Shown piece after piece: positions 45,102 through 54,822 of a DNA stretch of 64,000 nucleotides. Under the pieces are notes generated by a model. The model saw nothing but the letters and a program-made list of their open reading frames with translations, had not been told where the DNA came from and did not search any database. The DNA lies in assembly GCA_023444055.1 (NCBI GenBank), contig JAEZRV010000018.1, positions 1 through 64,000 of the forward strand, given 5' to 3'. This stretch comes from Bacillota bacterium (lineage in GTDB: Bacteria; Bacillota; Clostridia; Acetivibrionales; DSM-1351). Position numbers and translations under genes: made by a program. Position 1 is the stretch's first letter; every line of letters starts with the position of its first letter.

Positions 45102-46337
45102 ATGCAAATTTTAATTTTAGGGAATGGTTTTGATTTGGCAAGTGGTTTGCCTACATCATATTATGATTTTTTGTCGTGGAGATTTGAACAAATTAAAAAG
45201 AAAAATAATGACATTGATATAAATATAAAAACATATATCGACTACATAGAGGGAAAACCAAAATATATAGATACATTCAGAAATAATAAAGATCCTTTGC
45301 TTTTTGCTGGAATAGATGGGGGAAAAACATATAGAGACATTCATTCAGAAATAAAAAAAATAATAGATAGTGCTAGAGAAAATAGTATAAATTTTTTTGA
45401 TTTATATTTTTATATAAATAAAGGAAAAAACAATTGGTGCGACGTAGAAAGTCAAATAAAAGAAATAGTTAAAAATATAAATGTATATGATGAAAAACCA
45501 AGTGATAGTATATTGGAAGGATTTTCAAATAGAGTCTTTGGAAGTAGTTCCCAAATTTCAAAAGAAGACATACATATGTTGTTTTTAGTAATGTTCATGG
45601 AATCTTGTAAGGTAGTGTGTGATTGGAATTTATATGAAATCTTAATGAAAGAATTAAGAAAATTTGAGGAGCAATTTAAAATATATATCACAGAAATAAG
45701 TGAAAAAGTATTTAATTCACAAAGTTATAGAAAAGTATATATTGATAATTATAAAAAACTTATTGAGAATGAGTCGACGCTAGAAACTACATATATCCTC
45801 AATTTTAATTATACAAGTATTTTGAAAAATTTAGCTCAAATTGCTCAGAGGACTAAAGAATTAAATGTTCATGGTAAGTTTGATGAAATAACAATATTTG
45901 GTGTTGACCAGCAAGCGTGTAATATAAATACAGATGAATTTATATTTTCAAAAACGTATAGGAAAATATCAGAAAATACAGATTCTATGATTCTTCCGTA
46001 TAAAGTGGATAGAAGTATAGAACGTCAAAAATTAATATTTTATGGACATTCTTTGTCTGAGGCAGATTATTCTTATTTTCAAAGTTTGTTTGATTTATAT
46101 GATATTTATAATCAAGCATTTTTGACTTTCAAATATTCAGTATATGATAAAGAAAAAGCTTATGAAATAAAAAAAGAAGTGTTTCATAATATTACCAAAT
46201 TAATAAAAAAATACAGTGATACAATGACGAATAGAGATCATGGTAAAAATTTGTTGCATAAAATTTTACTGGAAGGTAGATTGAAAATAGAGGAGATAAC
46301 TCTCGAAGATATGCAATATGAAAAAAACATAAAATAA
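45102..46337 (+). CDS. AbiH-family abortive infection protein (intact, 411 aa)
   Basis: Second AbiH of the window. N-terminal hallmark I-L-I-L-G-N-G-F-D-L-A-S-G-L-P-T-S-Y-Y-D-F-L. Then a helical middle, L-N-F-N-Y-T-S, L-N-V-H-G-K and F-Y-G-H-S-L-S-E-A-D, matching the positions seen in the first AbiH at 17677. Overall similarity between the two is low, so they are not a recent duplication. GGAGG with a seven-base spacing and a strong terminator show a complete gene. It very probably serves phage defence by abortive infection. The neighbours (PIN-like nuclease, integrase remnant) indicate arrival on an integrative element. Confidence 0.92.
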   Translation: MQILILGNGFDLASGLPTSYYDFLSWRFEQIKKKNNDIDINIKTYIDYIEGKPKYIDTFRNNKDPLLFAGIDGGKTYRDIHSEIKKIIDSARENSINFFDLYFYINKGKNNWCDVESQIKEIVKNINVYDEKPSDSILEGFSNRVFGSSSQISKEDIHMLFLVMFMESCKVVCDWNLYEILMKELRKFEEQFKIYITEISEKVFNSQSYRKVYIDNYKKLIENESTLETTYILNFNYTSILKNLAQIAQRTKELNVHGKFDEITIFGVDQQACNINTDEFIFSKTYRKISENTDSMILPYKVDRSIERQKLIFYGHSLSEADYSYFQSLFDLYDIYNQAFLTFKYSVYDKEKAYEIKKEVFHNITKLIKKYSDTMTNRDHGKNLLHKILLEGRLKIEEITLEDMQYEKNIK

Positions 46338-46370
46338 ACAGCTGACCTAAGTAATCCGGTCAGCTGTTTT
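46336..46370. terminator. Terminator between convergent genes
   Basis: Perfect 12-bp stem AAACAGCTGACC (46336-46347) / GGTCAGCTGTTT (46358-46369). A/T tracts on both sides make it usable in both directions. Confidence 0.9.
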
Positions 46371-46387
46371 GTGGCTAAAAACCCAGC

Positions 46388-48019
46388 CTACTTCAGCAAC
46401 TCAAAAACCCCATCAAACCCCTTATGCTCAAAGTCCACCATATCCTTAAAATTCTTCAGCTCGTCCTTAACAATATCATTCAAAAGGCTCTGACCTAATA
46501 TGTCAACTGGTGCTATATCATCAGTAAAAATCAGCTCTGATTTAGTAACCTCCTTAAGATTATCACGTACATACGGCGCTACATCATGATATAGTGCAAT
46601 TTGATAAGTTATACTTTGTAGTATACCCTTTTGAGTAAATCTATTAAAGTTATCTTCAAAATTGCTAAGCATGTTATTGTCATTTGATGCAAATAGTAAA
46701 ACATTAGTGCTGTTCCTCACATCGCAAGTATATACCTTATTCATAACACTTTTTACAGTTTGAGAAAGGTATTGATTTATAGGATTATCACCTTTTGATT
46801 TCATATTGATATTTAATACAATAACACCACCTGGTTTAAGGTGATTCGAGACTTCAGTGAAAAACTCCTTTGTTGCCATATGAAAGGGAACAGTGATGTC
46901 ATGATAAGCATCCACCATAATAACATCATACATCCCACAATTTTTATCTGACAGAAAAGTTCTTCCATCTGTTTCATAAATAGTTGCTTCGTCTTCCTTT
47001 AAGTTAAAATACTTCTTTGACAAATCAACTATTTTAGGGTCTATTTCAACTGCATCTGTATTTATATTCGGATAATTCAGTTTTGACTGCTTGGCATAGG
47101 TTCCTGTTCCATTGCCTAAAATCAGCAGGTCTAGTTTATTGTTAGAATCAAAATCTTTTATGAACTGTGGTGCCATTAATGCATAATCATAGTAAAGTCC
47201 TGATAATTTATTATCCTTCTTGTATACTGACTGAACCCCAAAAGCTACGTTTGTCGATAGGTATACAGAATCTTTATCTTCGGTGACCTGTAAATAATTG
47301 TATAAGGACTCATCCTCAACAACACAATCTGTCCAAAATGCATATGAATTTGAAATGGGCAGTAGTAAAAGAGAAAAAACAATAACTGAACTAATTATAA
47401 TTCTAAACACTTTAAACTTAGTTAGTATAAAGTAAGCAAGGCAAATCAAGTTTAATACCAGCGAAAAAATTAAAAAGGTTTTACTTGTACCAACATATGG
47501 AATTGTTATAAAGGTTGGTAGGAAGGTTCCAATAATACTCCCTATTGTATTCATTGCATATATTTTGCCAACAGTTTTTCCAGTATTATCAATATCAGTA
47601 ACGCCCAACTTTGCCAAATAAGGAGAAACCATACCCAACCCAATCATCGGTATTGAAAATAAAATCAAACAAGATATCGCTGAACCAGTAACCAGTAAAT
47701 TAGTAGGAAAGAATAGTGCGAGAAGACCCATTATACCAACAATAACATATTTGCCGATGAAGGGTATTACCGCAACCCACAAGGCTGCAACCCATATAAT
47801 TGCATACAACCTGTTCATACTATTATGCTTGTCAGCAGATCTACCACCTAAAACATTTCCAATACTAAGTGAAATCATAATTAATCCAATAATAACTGTC
47901 CATATTATCTGAGATGTTCCAAAATAAGGCGCTAGAAGCCTTGATACGCTTAGTTCTACTGCCATTACAGACATTCCACAAAAAAATGAAGTTAAGTACA
48001 AAATAAGCCTTTTTTTCAT
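46388..48019 (-). CDS. Membrane-anchored spermidine-synthase-like protein
   Basis: Fusion of an N-terminal membrane domain (about 200 residues, six or seven helices, resembling the transporter-like part of fused spermidine synthases) and a cytoplasmic aminopropyltransferase-type domain. The latter shows L-I-L-G-N-G-T-G-T-Y-A-K (SAM-binding loop), A-V-E-I-D-P-K-I, Y-E-T-D-G-R-T-F and D-V-I-M-V-D-A-Y. It may make a polyamine, but many fused members lack proven activity. The ATG at 48019 (M-K-K-R-L-I-L-Y) is preferred over a TTG at 48043; neither has an ideal ribosome-binding site. The gene is monocistronic and convergent with abiH. Confidence 0.82.
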   Translation of the reverse strand: MKKRLILYLTSFFCGMSVMAVELSVSRLLAPYFGTSQIIWTVIIGLIMISLSIGNVLGGRSADKHNSMNRLYAIIWVAALWVAVIPFIGKYVIVGIMGLLALFFPTNLLVTGSAISCLILFSIPMIGLGMVSPYLAKLGVTDIDNTGKTVGKIYAMNTIGSIIGTFLPTFITIPYVGTSKTFLIFSLVLNLICLAYFILTKFKVFRIIISSVIVFSLLLLPISNSYAFWTDCVVEDESLYNYLQVTEDKDSVYLSTNVAFGVQSVYKKDNKLSGLYYDYALMAPQFIKDFDSNNKLDLLILGNGTGTYAKQSKLNYPNINTDAVEIDPKIVDLSKKYFNLKEDEATIYETDGRTFLSDKNCGMYDVIMVDAYHDITVPFHMATKEFFTEVSNHLKPGGVIVLNINMKSKGDNPINQYLSQTVKSVMNKVYTCDVRNSTNVLLFASNDNNMLSNFEDNFNRFTQKGILQSITYQIALYHDVAPYVRDNLKEVTKSELIFTDDIAPVDILGQSLLNDIVKDELKNFKDMVDFEHKGFDGVFELLK

Positions 48020-48077
48020 AAGTAATTTACCGTGTCCTCTCAACTGTAGTCTGCAAGTTATTTGCAGGAAATTTTAC

Positions 48078-48135
48078 ATTCTATACTATTTACATTTTAT
48101 ACTATTTACATTCTATACTATTTACATGCTATACC
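48078..48135. repeat. 16-bp tandem repeat (3.6 units)
   Basis: ATTCTATACTATTTAC repeats at 48078, 48094 (one base changed) and 48110, then a partial unit. It lies just upstream of the spermidine-synthase-like gene in the 575-base divergent gap. The rest of that gap is AT-rich, with the pta promoter the only other signal. Confidence 0.85.
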
Positions 48136-48398
48136 AAATTAAATAATATACCAGTATAGTTTATAATAATTTATGATGTTTGTGAATTATATAATTACTA
48201 TTGAATTTATAATTTGTTGAAATATTTATACTTAGTTATTATTATATTAAACTTTCTTAGTTAAAAAACCGCAAAAAATATAGCAAAAAAGGCTTAAATA
48301 TAAGGTTTTATTAGGAATTTTTTTAAAATATAAGCTGATTTTTTTATTAAATAAAACAAATTAATATTAAAAAAAAGCAATTTGTTTTGTTTTTAATC

Positions 48399-48427
48399 TT
48401 GTATACAATGAACAGTTTGTATATAAT
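48399..48427 (+). promoter_or_regulatory. Promoter of pta-ackA
   Basis: TTGTAT (48399-48404), 17 bases, TATAAT (48422-48427). The untranslated leader is about 160 bases. Confidence 0.6.
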
Positions 48428-48594
48428 AAAAAGGTAATATTCACTTGTTTGTAGGTTATAAGACCAGGTGATAGTAATAAAATACATATATAAAATTAAT
48501 AATATAATTATGTCTTAAAGCAATATTCACTCTTATAGTTTAATAAGTTTAATTTATTGATATTGCCTTAAAAAAGGAAGGGGAATTTATACTT

Positions 48595-49590
48595 ATGAAA
48601 TTCTTAGAACAAGTAGTAAACAGGGCAAAGCAGGATATTAAAACTATTGTGCTCCCAGAAAGTAACGATATCAGAACATTAAAGGCTGCAGCAATGATTC
48701 AAGAGCAAGGCATAGCTAATGTTGTTTTAATTGGTAAAGAGGATGAAATAAAGAAACTTGGTGCAGGACTTGATATATCAAAGGCAAAGATTGTTGATCA
48801 GACAAACTTTGAAAAAATGGATGAGTATGTGAATACTTTATATGAATTAAGAAAAGCTAAGGGAATGACTCTGGAACAAGCAAAAGCTATTTTATTAGAA
48901 AATCCATTATATTTTGGAATTATGATGGTTAAAGTCGGTGATGCAGATGGAATGGTTGCTGGAGCAATTAACTCTACTGCAAATACACTAAGACCAGCAC
49001 TTCAAATATTAAAGACAGCTCCAGGAGCAAAATTAGTTTCAGCATTCTTTGTTATGGTTGTTCCAGATTGCGAATACGGTGAAAATGGAGTATTTGTATA
49101 TGGAGATAGCGGACTTGTCGAAAATCCAAATGCAGAAGAGCTTTCTGAAATCGCAATAACTTCTGCGAAATCTTTTAAAACTCTTGTACAGGCTGAACCA
49201 GTTGTTGCAATGCTTTCTTATTCAACCTATGGTAGTGCAAAGAGTGAATTAACTGAAAAAGTAATTGAAGCAACAAAACTTGCAAAAGAAAAAGCACCTA
49301 ATCTAAAACTTGATGGAGAGCTTCAAGCTGATGCAGCTATAGTTCCTGCTATCGGAAAATCAAAGGCACCTGGAAGTGATATTGCTGGACTAGCAAACGT
49401 GCTTATATTCCCTGATCTAAATTGTGGTAATATTTCATATAAACTTACTCAAAGACTTGCAAAAGCAGAGGCATATGGACCAATAATTCAAGGAGTTGCA
49501 AAGCCTGTAAATGACCTTTCAAGAGGATGCAGTGCTGAGGATATAGTTGGTGTTGTTGCTATAACTTGCGTTCAGGCTCAAAATGCATAA
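48595..49590 (+). CDS. pta: Phosphate acetyltransferase
   Basis: Makes acetyl phosphate and CoA from acetyl-CoA and phosphate, the first step of acetate production. 331 residues, the usual length of the short form without the N-terminal regulatory domain. Motifs include I-V-L-P-E-S-N-D-I-R-T-L, D-A-D-G-M-V-A-G-A-I-N-S-T-A-N-T-L-R-P (substrate loop), L-D-G-E-L-Q-A-D-A-A-I, F-P-D-L-N-C-G-N-I and the closing R-G-C-S-A-E-D-I-V. GGAAGGGG precedes the ATG. With ackA 250 bases downstream it forms the ATP-yielding acetate branch. Confidence 0.96.
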   Translation: MKFLEQVVNRAKQDIKTIVLPESNDIRTLKAAAMIQEQGIANVVLIGKEDEIKKLGAGLDISKAKIVDQTNFEKMDEYVNTLYELRKAKGMTLEQAKAILLENPLYFGIMMVKVGDADGMVAGAINSTANTLRPALQILKTAPGAKLVSAFFVMVVPDCEYGENGVFVYGDSGLVENPNAEELSEIAITSAKSFKTLVQAEPVVAMLSYSTYGSAKSELTEKVIEATKLAKEKAPNLKLDGELQADAAIVPAIGKSKAPGSDIAGLANVLIFPDLNCGNISYKLTQRLAKAEAYGPIIQGVAKPVNDLSRGCSAEDIVGVVAITCVQAQNA

Positions 49591-49842
49591 GAAATTTATA
49601 AAAAAGTTGTTGCTATTGTATTTAGTATAATGACACTTTTTATATAAGCAAGATGAGGCATTATCCTCAAACTTGGATTATGGTACGATATCATCGGATA
49701 TTTGATAGAGATTGGCTTTATTAGCTAGTACTTTGTTAGATAATTAGATTTGAAAAGATTAAAATATTGTTAAAATTTGGCTCAAGCCATATACAATAAA
49801 TATAGACAGTGAATATAATATATAGAGGAGATGTGTTGCTAA

Positions 49843-51036
49843 ATGAAAATTTTAGTTATAAATGCAGGTAGTTCTTCACTGAAATATCAGCTTATTGATA
49901 TGACAAATGAATCAGTTCTTGCAAAGGGCTTATGTGATAGAATAGGTATTGAAAATTCATTTATTAAGCAAACAAGAGGATCTGAGGATGCTGTTGCAAT
50001 AAATAAAGTGCTGAAGAATCACAAGGATGCAATTGAGGCAGTTATAAGCGCGCTTACTGATGATAAAATAGGCGTTATTAAGAACATGTCTGAAATATCT
50101 GCTGTTGGACATCGTATTGTTCATGGTGGTGAGAAATTTAACAGCTCAGCAGTAATTGATGAAAAAGTTATGGAAGCTGTTAGAGAATGTATTGATATAG
50201 CACCACTTCACAATCCACCTAATATTGTTGGTATAGAAGCATGTCAGGCAATAATGCCAAATGTTCCAATGGTAGCAGTATTTGATACTACTTTCCATAG
50301 CTCAATGCCAGATTATGCATATATGTATGCATTACCTTATGAAATGTATGAGAAATACAAAATTAGAAGATATGGTTTTCATGGAACTTCACATAAATAT
50401 GTTTCTGAAAGAGCAGCCGAATTGTTAGGAAAGCCACTTAGTGAGTTGAAAATAATCACTTGCCATCTAGGTAATGGTTCAAGTATTTGTGCTGTTGACA
50501 AAGGTAAATCTGTTGATACTTCAATGGGCTTTACTCCATTACAGGGTGTAGCAATGGGAACAAGAAGTGGTACAATTGACCCAGAGGTTGTTACTTTCCT
50601 TATGGAAAAAGAAGATCTTACAGTAAAAGGAATTAGCAATCTATTAAATAAGAAGTCGGGCGTTTTGGGAATATCTGGAGTAAGTAGTGACTTTAGAGAT
50701 TTACAAGCCGCTGCTATTGAAGGTAATAAAAGAGCACAACTTGCGCTTGATATTTTCTGCTATGATTGTAAAAAGTATATTGGTGCATACATCGCTATTA
50801 TGAATGGTGTAGATGCAATTGTATTTACAGCAGGTGTAGGTGAGAATGACCTAAATATCAGAAGAAAAATTACAAATGGGTTAGACTTCTTTGGTGTTAA
50901 GATTGATGAAGAGAAGAACCAAATAAGAGGTCAAGAAATAGACATTAGTGCTGATGACGCAAAAGTAAGCACACTTGTCATTCCAACAAATGAGGAGCTT
51001 GCTATTGCAAGAGAAGCACTCAGAATGTTAAAATAA
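49843..51036 (+). CDS. ackA: Acetate kinase
   Basis: Converts acetyl phosphate and ADP to acetate and ATP. 397 residues with the ASKHA-fold motifs I-N-A-G-S-S-S-L-K-Y-Q-L (residues 5-16), G-H-R-I-V-H-G-G-E-K, F-D-T-T-F-H, G-F-H-G-T-S-H-K-Y, H-L-G-N-G-S-S-I-C and F-T-A-G-V-G-E-N-D. Catalytic Arg and Glu positions are present. GAGGAG ahead of the ATG. The 252-base gap after pta has no clear terminator, so both co-transcription and a separate start are possible. Confidence 0.97.
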   Translation: MKILVINAGSSSLKYQLIDMTNESVLAKGLCDRIGIENSFIKQTRGSEDAVAINKVLKNHKDAIEAVISALTDDKIGVIKNMSEISAVGHRIVHGGEKFNSSAVIDEKVMEAVRECIDIAPLHNPPNIVGIEACQAIMPNVPMVAVFDTTFHSSMPDYAYMYALPYEMYEKYKIRRYGFHGTSHKYVSERAAELLGKPLSELKIITCHLGNGSSICAVDKGKSVDTSMGFTPLQGVAMGTRSGTIDPEVVTFLMEKEDLTVKGISNLLNKKSGVLGISGVSSDFRDLQAAAIEGNKRAQLALDIFCYDCKKYIGAYIAIMNGVDAIVFTAGVGENDLNIRRKITNGLDFFGVKIDEEKNQIRGQEIDISADDAKVSTLVIPTNEELAIAREALRMLK

Positions 51037-51065
51037 GTTATATAAAATTATCCGAAATTGAATTA

Positions 51066-51094
51066 TTGACAAATGTTGTATTAGTTAGTATAAT
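51066..51094 (+). promoter_or_regulatory. Consensus promoter of yceD-rpmF
   Basis: TTGACA (51066-51071), 17 bases, TATAAT (51089-51094): a perfect sigma-A consensus, 30 bases before the yceD start. Confidence 0.9.
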
Positions 51095-51123
51095 ATCAAT
51101 TGTCGGTTTTTAAGAGGTTACTA

Positions 51124-51621
51124 ATGAGAGTAAACGTATCTGATATTGTTAAGACTGAAGGTGCAGGTATAGATGTCGATTATTTTGGCGATTTACCTGG
51201 ATTGCATGAGTTTGATAATACAGTAGAATTTAAGCCTTCTTTTAAGTTTACAGGCCGCATTATTAATTTAGGTGGACTGTTAAAACTGAGTGGTGAACTT
51301 CATTTTGAGTTTGTTGCAGATTGCCTTAGATGTCTAGAACGTATTGAAACATCGATGGACATTGAGGTAAACGAAGTCTTCGTTGTGGTTTTTAATCCTG
51401 ATGAAGTAGATGCATATATATATGAAGGTAATGTTGTTGACATTGAAAAACCACTTATTGACAACATAATACTTGCATTGCCTACTCAATTTATTTGTAG
51501 TGAAGACTGTAAAGGCTTATGTAAGAATTGTGGTGCTAATTTAAATTTAAAAAATTGTGATTGTGAAGAAAGCAAAATAGTAGATTCAAGAATGGAAATT
51601 CTTAAGGACTTTTTCAAATAG
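51124..51621 (+). CDS. yceD: YceD family protein (DUF177)
   Basis: Small conserved protein nearly always next to rpmF; in some bacteria it affects 23S rRNA accumulation, but the mechanism is open. ATG 51124 with AGAGG upstream fits better than an in-frame ATG at 51100, which lies only five bases after the promoter -10 box. 165 residues: beta-rich start, C-L-R-C motif in the middle, and a C-terminal metal-binding group C-S-E-D-C-K-G-L-C-K-N-C-G with a later C-D-C. It is followed by rpmF after 43 bases under the same promoter. Confidence 0.9.
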   Translation: MRVNVSDIVKTEGAGIDVDYFGDLPGLHEFDNTVEFKPSFKFTGRIINLGGLLKLSGELHFEFVADCLRCLERIETSMDIEVNEVFVVVFNPDEVDAYIYEGNVVDIEKPLIDNIILALPTQFICSEDCKGLCKNCGANLNLKNCDCEESKIVDSRMEILKDFFK

Positions 51622-51664
51622 GTTTCTACTTAGATGGTTGCATTATAGTAGGGAGGTGTTATTG

Positions 51665-51847
51665 ATGGCAAACCCAAGGAATAGATTTTCCAAAGCTAGG
51701 ACAGGAAAGAGAAGATCCCAGTGGAAACTGGCGTCTCCAACTTTAGTAAGCTGCCCACAGTGTCATACTTATAAGCTGCCTCACAGGGTATGTGGTGAAT
51801 GTGGTTATTATGATGGCAAACAGGTAGTTAAAGTAGAAGCTAAATAA
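51665..51847 (+). CDS. rpmF: Ribosomal protein bL32
   Basis: Component of the large ribosomal subunit. ATG 51665 has GGGAGG at a good distance, giving 60 residues, the normal size. It begins A-N-P-R-N-R-F-S-K-A-R and has the zinc-binding pairs C-P-Q-C and C-G-E-C, that is, the zinc (C+) form. A hairpin terminator follows. Confidence 0.97.
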   Translation: MANPRNRFSKARTGKRRSQWKLASPTLVSCPQCHTYKLPHRVCGECGYYDGKQVVKVEAK

Positions 51848-51860
51848 TAATATTGTCATT

Positions 51861-51890
51861 AAAGCAGCAGGAATATTCTTGCTGCTTTTT
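51861..51890 (+). terminator. Terminator of yceD-rpmF
   Basis: AAAGCAGCAG (51861-51870) and CTTGCTGCTTTTT form an 8-9-bp stem with a T-run. Confidence 0.9.
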
Positions 51891-51947
51891 GATTTTCATG
51901 GAATAATATTCCCCAAACTCTGTTTATATAGGATGGTGTTATTTAAA

Positions 51948-53345
51948 ATGTGCAATAATAGGAATAAAATATATATTGTTCAAGAAGGCAGCATAGCTGA
52001 AGAAGCTGGCGTTGAGGCAGGAGATTTTCTTCTGTCTATAAATAAACAGAATGTAAAGGATATATTCGATTATAGGTATCTGCAAGCATCTGAAGAATTA
52101 TTGCTTGAAATAGAAAAACCTGATGGAGAGGTATGGGAAATAGAAGTTGAAAAGGACGAGTCTGAAGATTTGGGTCTTGAATTTGAAGACTCTCTAATTG
52201 ATGGTGCAAAGAGTTGTACTAATAAATGCATTTTTTGTTTCATCGACCAGCTTCCAAAAGGTATGCGTGAAACTGTGTATTTTAAAGATGATGACTCAAG
52301 ACTTTCCTTTCTTACAGGAAATTACGTTACATTAACCAATATAAAGGACGAAGAGCTTCAGAGAATTATTAATTATAGAATGTCGCCTATTAATGTGTCT
52401 GTTCACACTACAAATCCTGAACTACGAAAATTTATGCTTGGAAACAGGTTTGCAGGAGATGTTTTAGAAAAGATTAAAATGCTTACTGATAATGGCATTG
52501 AGGTTAACTGCCAAATAGTATTGTGCAGAGATATTAATGATAAGGAAGAACTTGATAGAACTATAGAAGATTTAGGAAAGCTTTATCCTTCAATAAATAG
52601 TGTTTCAATTGTGCCAGTAGGAATTACCAAGCATAGGGATAACCTATATAAATTAGTTCCGTTTGATAAGGAAAGCTCAAATGACGTTATTAATCAAGTA
52701 CACAAATGGCAAAATGAGTTTATAAAAGAAAAAGGCTCACGAGTTATATATCTATCTGATGAGTTTTATATTAATGCTGAAATGGACATTCCTAACCACA
52801 AATGCTATGAAGGTTTTCCGCAAATAGAGAATGGCGTTGGGATGGTAGCATTATTTAAAAATGAAGTAAAAGATGCTCTAAAGCAAAAAGAAACCTTGGA
52901 GCTGGCAAAACAATGGAAAACACAGAAGTTTAGTTGTTCAGATACTTTCCAAGCTTGTGATAAAAATGATGAACAGCTAAAAAGAAAGATTAGTATCGCT
53001 ACAGGTAGACTTGTTTATAAAAATATATTAAAATTGGTTAGTGAAATATCAAAGCTATTTGAAGGCATAGAAGTAAACGTATATGATATAGAAAATAATT
53101 TTTTTGGACAACATGTTAATGTCTGTGGGTTGCTAACAGGTTTGGATATTGTTGAGCAGCTAAAGGGCAAGGAGTTGGGTCAAGAATTATTAATAAGCAG
53201 AAGTATGTTGAGAGCAGGTGAGCACGTACTATTAGATGATTATACTGTTGAGCAAATTGAAGCTGAATTGCATGTCAAAATTCGTATTGTCGAAAATGAC
53301 GGAGCTGATTTTGTGAGTGCAATTATTGGAAAAAAGTGCTTATAA
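51948..53345 (+). CDS. DUF512 protein: PDZ plus radical-SAM-like FeS enzyme
   Basis: Conserved in clostridia and cyanobacteria; reaction unknown. 465 residues from ATG 51948; earlier in-frame codons lie in or near the rpmF terminator. A PDZ-like domain (about 5-70, with G-S-I-A-E-E-A-G-V-E-A-G-D) is followed by a radical-SAM-type cluster C-T-N-K-C-I-F-C (C-x3-C-x2-C, about 90-97), a TIM-barrel part with V-S-V-H-T-T-N-P and V-P-V-G-I-T-K-H, and the C-terminal DUF512 domain ending near G-E-H-V-L-L-D-D. Its place ahead of der is conserved in relatives as far as I recall. Confidence 0.87.
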   Translation: MCNNRNKIYIVQEGSIAEEAGVEAGDFLLSINKQNVKDIFDYRYLQASEELLLEIEKPDGEVWEIEVEKDESEDLGLEFEDSLIDGAKSCTNKCIFCFIDQLPKGMRETVYFKDDDSRLSFLTGNYVTLTNIKDEELQRIINYRMSPINVSVHTTNPELRKFMLGNRFAGDVLEKIKMLTDNGIEVNCQIVLCRDINDKEELDRTIEDLGKLYPSINSVSIVPVGITKHRDNLYKLVPFDKESSNDVINQVHKWQNEFIKEKGSRVIYLSDEFYINAEMDIPNHKCYEGFPQIENGVGMVALFKNEVKDALKQKETLELAKQWKTQKFSCSDTFQACDKNDEQLKRKISIATGRLVYKNILKLVSEISKLFEGIEVNVYDIENNFFGQHVNVCGLLTGLDIVEQLKGKELGQELLISRSMLRAGEHVLLDDYTVEQIEAELHVKIRIVENDGADFVSAIIGKKCL

Positions 53346-53393
53346 TATAATTTAAGGTTGAAAGAAATTAAAAAAAAGAAAAGAAGGTGCCGA

Positions 53394-53443
53394 GTCCATG
53401 TCATTTCTTTCATGTTGTTTTGTGCAGAATGTGGGACATGGAC
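53394..53443 (+). other. Hairpin ahead of der
   Basis: GTCCATGTC (53394-53402) and GACATGGAC (53435-53443) form a perfect 9-bp stem with a 32-base loop, 56 bases before the der start. There is no T-run, so it is more likely an RNA structure in the leader than a terminator. Confidence 0.5.
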
Positions 53444-53499
53444 ATAAATATGAAAACAAGATTCTTCTTTTATGAAGTATTTGTTCGGAGGTGTAAGTT

Positions 53500-54822
53500 T
53501 TGAGTAAGCCTATTGTGGCAGTGGTTGGTAGACCTAATGTTGGTAAGTCAACGTTTTTTAATTACTTAGCGGGTAGTAGAATTTCTATTGTAGAAGACAC
53601 TCCAGGTGTTACAAGAGATAGGATATATACAGAGATTGAATGGAGAAGCAAAAAATTCACTCTGATTGATACTGGAGGTATAGAACCGTATTCTGAGGAC
53701 ATAATAATGCAGCAAATGAAGCGTCAAGCGGAGATTGCTATAGAGACTGCGGATGTTATTATTTTTATGGTTGATGCAAAGGAAGGAATGACAGCTACAG
53801 ATAAAGAAGTTGCAACAATGCTCAGAAAGTCTAATAAACCAGTTATTCTTACTGTAAATAAGGTAGACAGAGTTGGAGACCCACCACCAGAAATATATGA
53901 GTTTTACAATTTAGCTATGGGGGATATGATTGTTATATCTTCAGTACATGGTTTAGGTATGGGCGATTTGCTGGATGCTGTTTTTGACCATTTTCCAGAG
54001 GACATTGACAATGATGATGAAGAAGATGTTATAAAGGTTGCTGTCGTTGGTAAGCCAAATGCAGGCAAGTCTTCACTTATTAATGCAATACTTGGAGAAG
54101 AGCGCGTAATAGTTAGTAATATTCCAGGTACTACAAGGGATGCAATTGATACTCATATTGAGATAGAGGATCAGAAGTATACATTTATTGATACTGCTGG
54201 TATTAGAAAAAGAAGTAAGATAAATGAAAATATAGAAAAATACAGTGCAATTAGGTCATGGACTGCTATTGAGCGCGCTGATGTATGCTTGATAATGATT
54301 GACGCAGTGGATGGAGTTACTGAGCAGGATACTAAGATTGCAGGTTACGCCCATGACCAGGGAAAAGCTTCAATTATTGTTATAAATAAATGGGATTTAG
54401 TTGCAAAGGAAACAGGCACTCTTGAGGAATACAGAAGACAGGTTAACGAAAGCCTTGGATTTATGACCTATGCTCCAGTGCTGTTTATTTCAGCTAAGAC
54501 AGGACAACGAGTGAATAAGATTTATGAGCTTATCAAATATGTGGCAAATCAATCTTCATTTAGAATTTCAACTGGAATGTTAAATGACTTAGTAAATGAA
54601 GCCACTGCAATGGTACAGCCTCCTTCAGACAAAGGAAAGAAATTGAAAATATTCTATATGACTCAAATTGGTGTTAAGCCACCGACATTCGTTATATTTG
54701 TTAATGAGACACAACTGTTCCATTATTCGTATGAAAGATATCTTGAAAATCAGTTAAGGAAGAACTTTGGTTTTGAAGGTACACCGTTGCGGTTTATTCA
54801 TAGGCAGCGGGAGAAGGAATAG
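53500..54822 (+). CDS. der: Ribosome-assembly GTPase Der (EngA)
   Basis: Essential double GTPase for 50S subunit assembly. TTG start at 53500 with CGGAGG upstream. 440 residues. First G domain: G-R-P-N-V-G-K-S-T (10-18), D-T-G-G switch II, N-K-V-D. Second G domain: G-K-P-N-A-G-K-S-S (about 183-191), D-T-A-G-I-R-K-R, N-K-W-D. The C-terminal KH-like domain ends F-I-H-R-Q-R-E-K-E. Length and order are normal. Confidence 0.97.
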   Translation: MSKPIVAVVGRPNVGKSTFFNYLAGSRISIVEDTPGVTRDRIYTEIEWRSKKFTLIDTGGIEPYSEDIIMQQMKRQAEIAIETADVIIFMVDAKEGMTATDKEVATMLRKSNKPVILTVNKVDRVGDPPPEIYEFYNLAMGDMIVISSVHGLGMGDLLDAVFDHFPEDIDNDDEEDVIKVAVVGKPNAGKSSLINAILGEERVIVSNIPGTTRDAIDTHIEIEDQKYTFIDTAGIRKRSKINENIEKYSAIRSWTAIERADVCLIMIDAVDGVTEQDTKIAGYAHDQGKASIIVINKWDLVAKETGTLEEYRRQVNESLGFMTYAPVLFISAKTGQRVNKIYELIKYVANQSSFRISTGMLNDLVNEATAMVQPPSDKGKKLKIFYMTQIGVKPPTFVIFVNETQLFHYSYERYLENQLRKNFGFEGTPLRFIHRQREKE

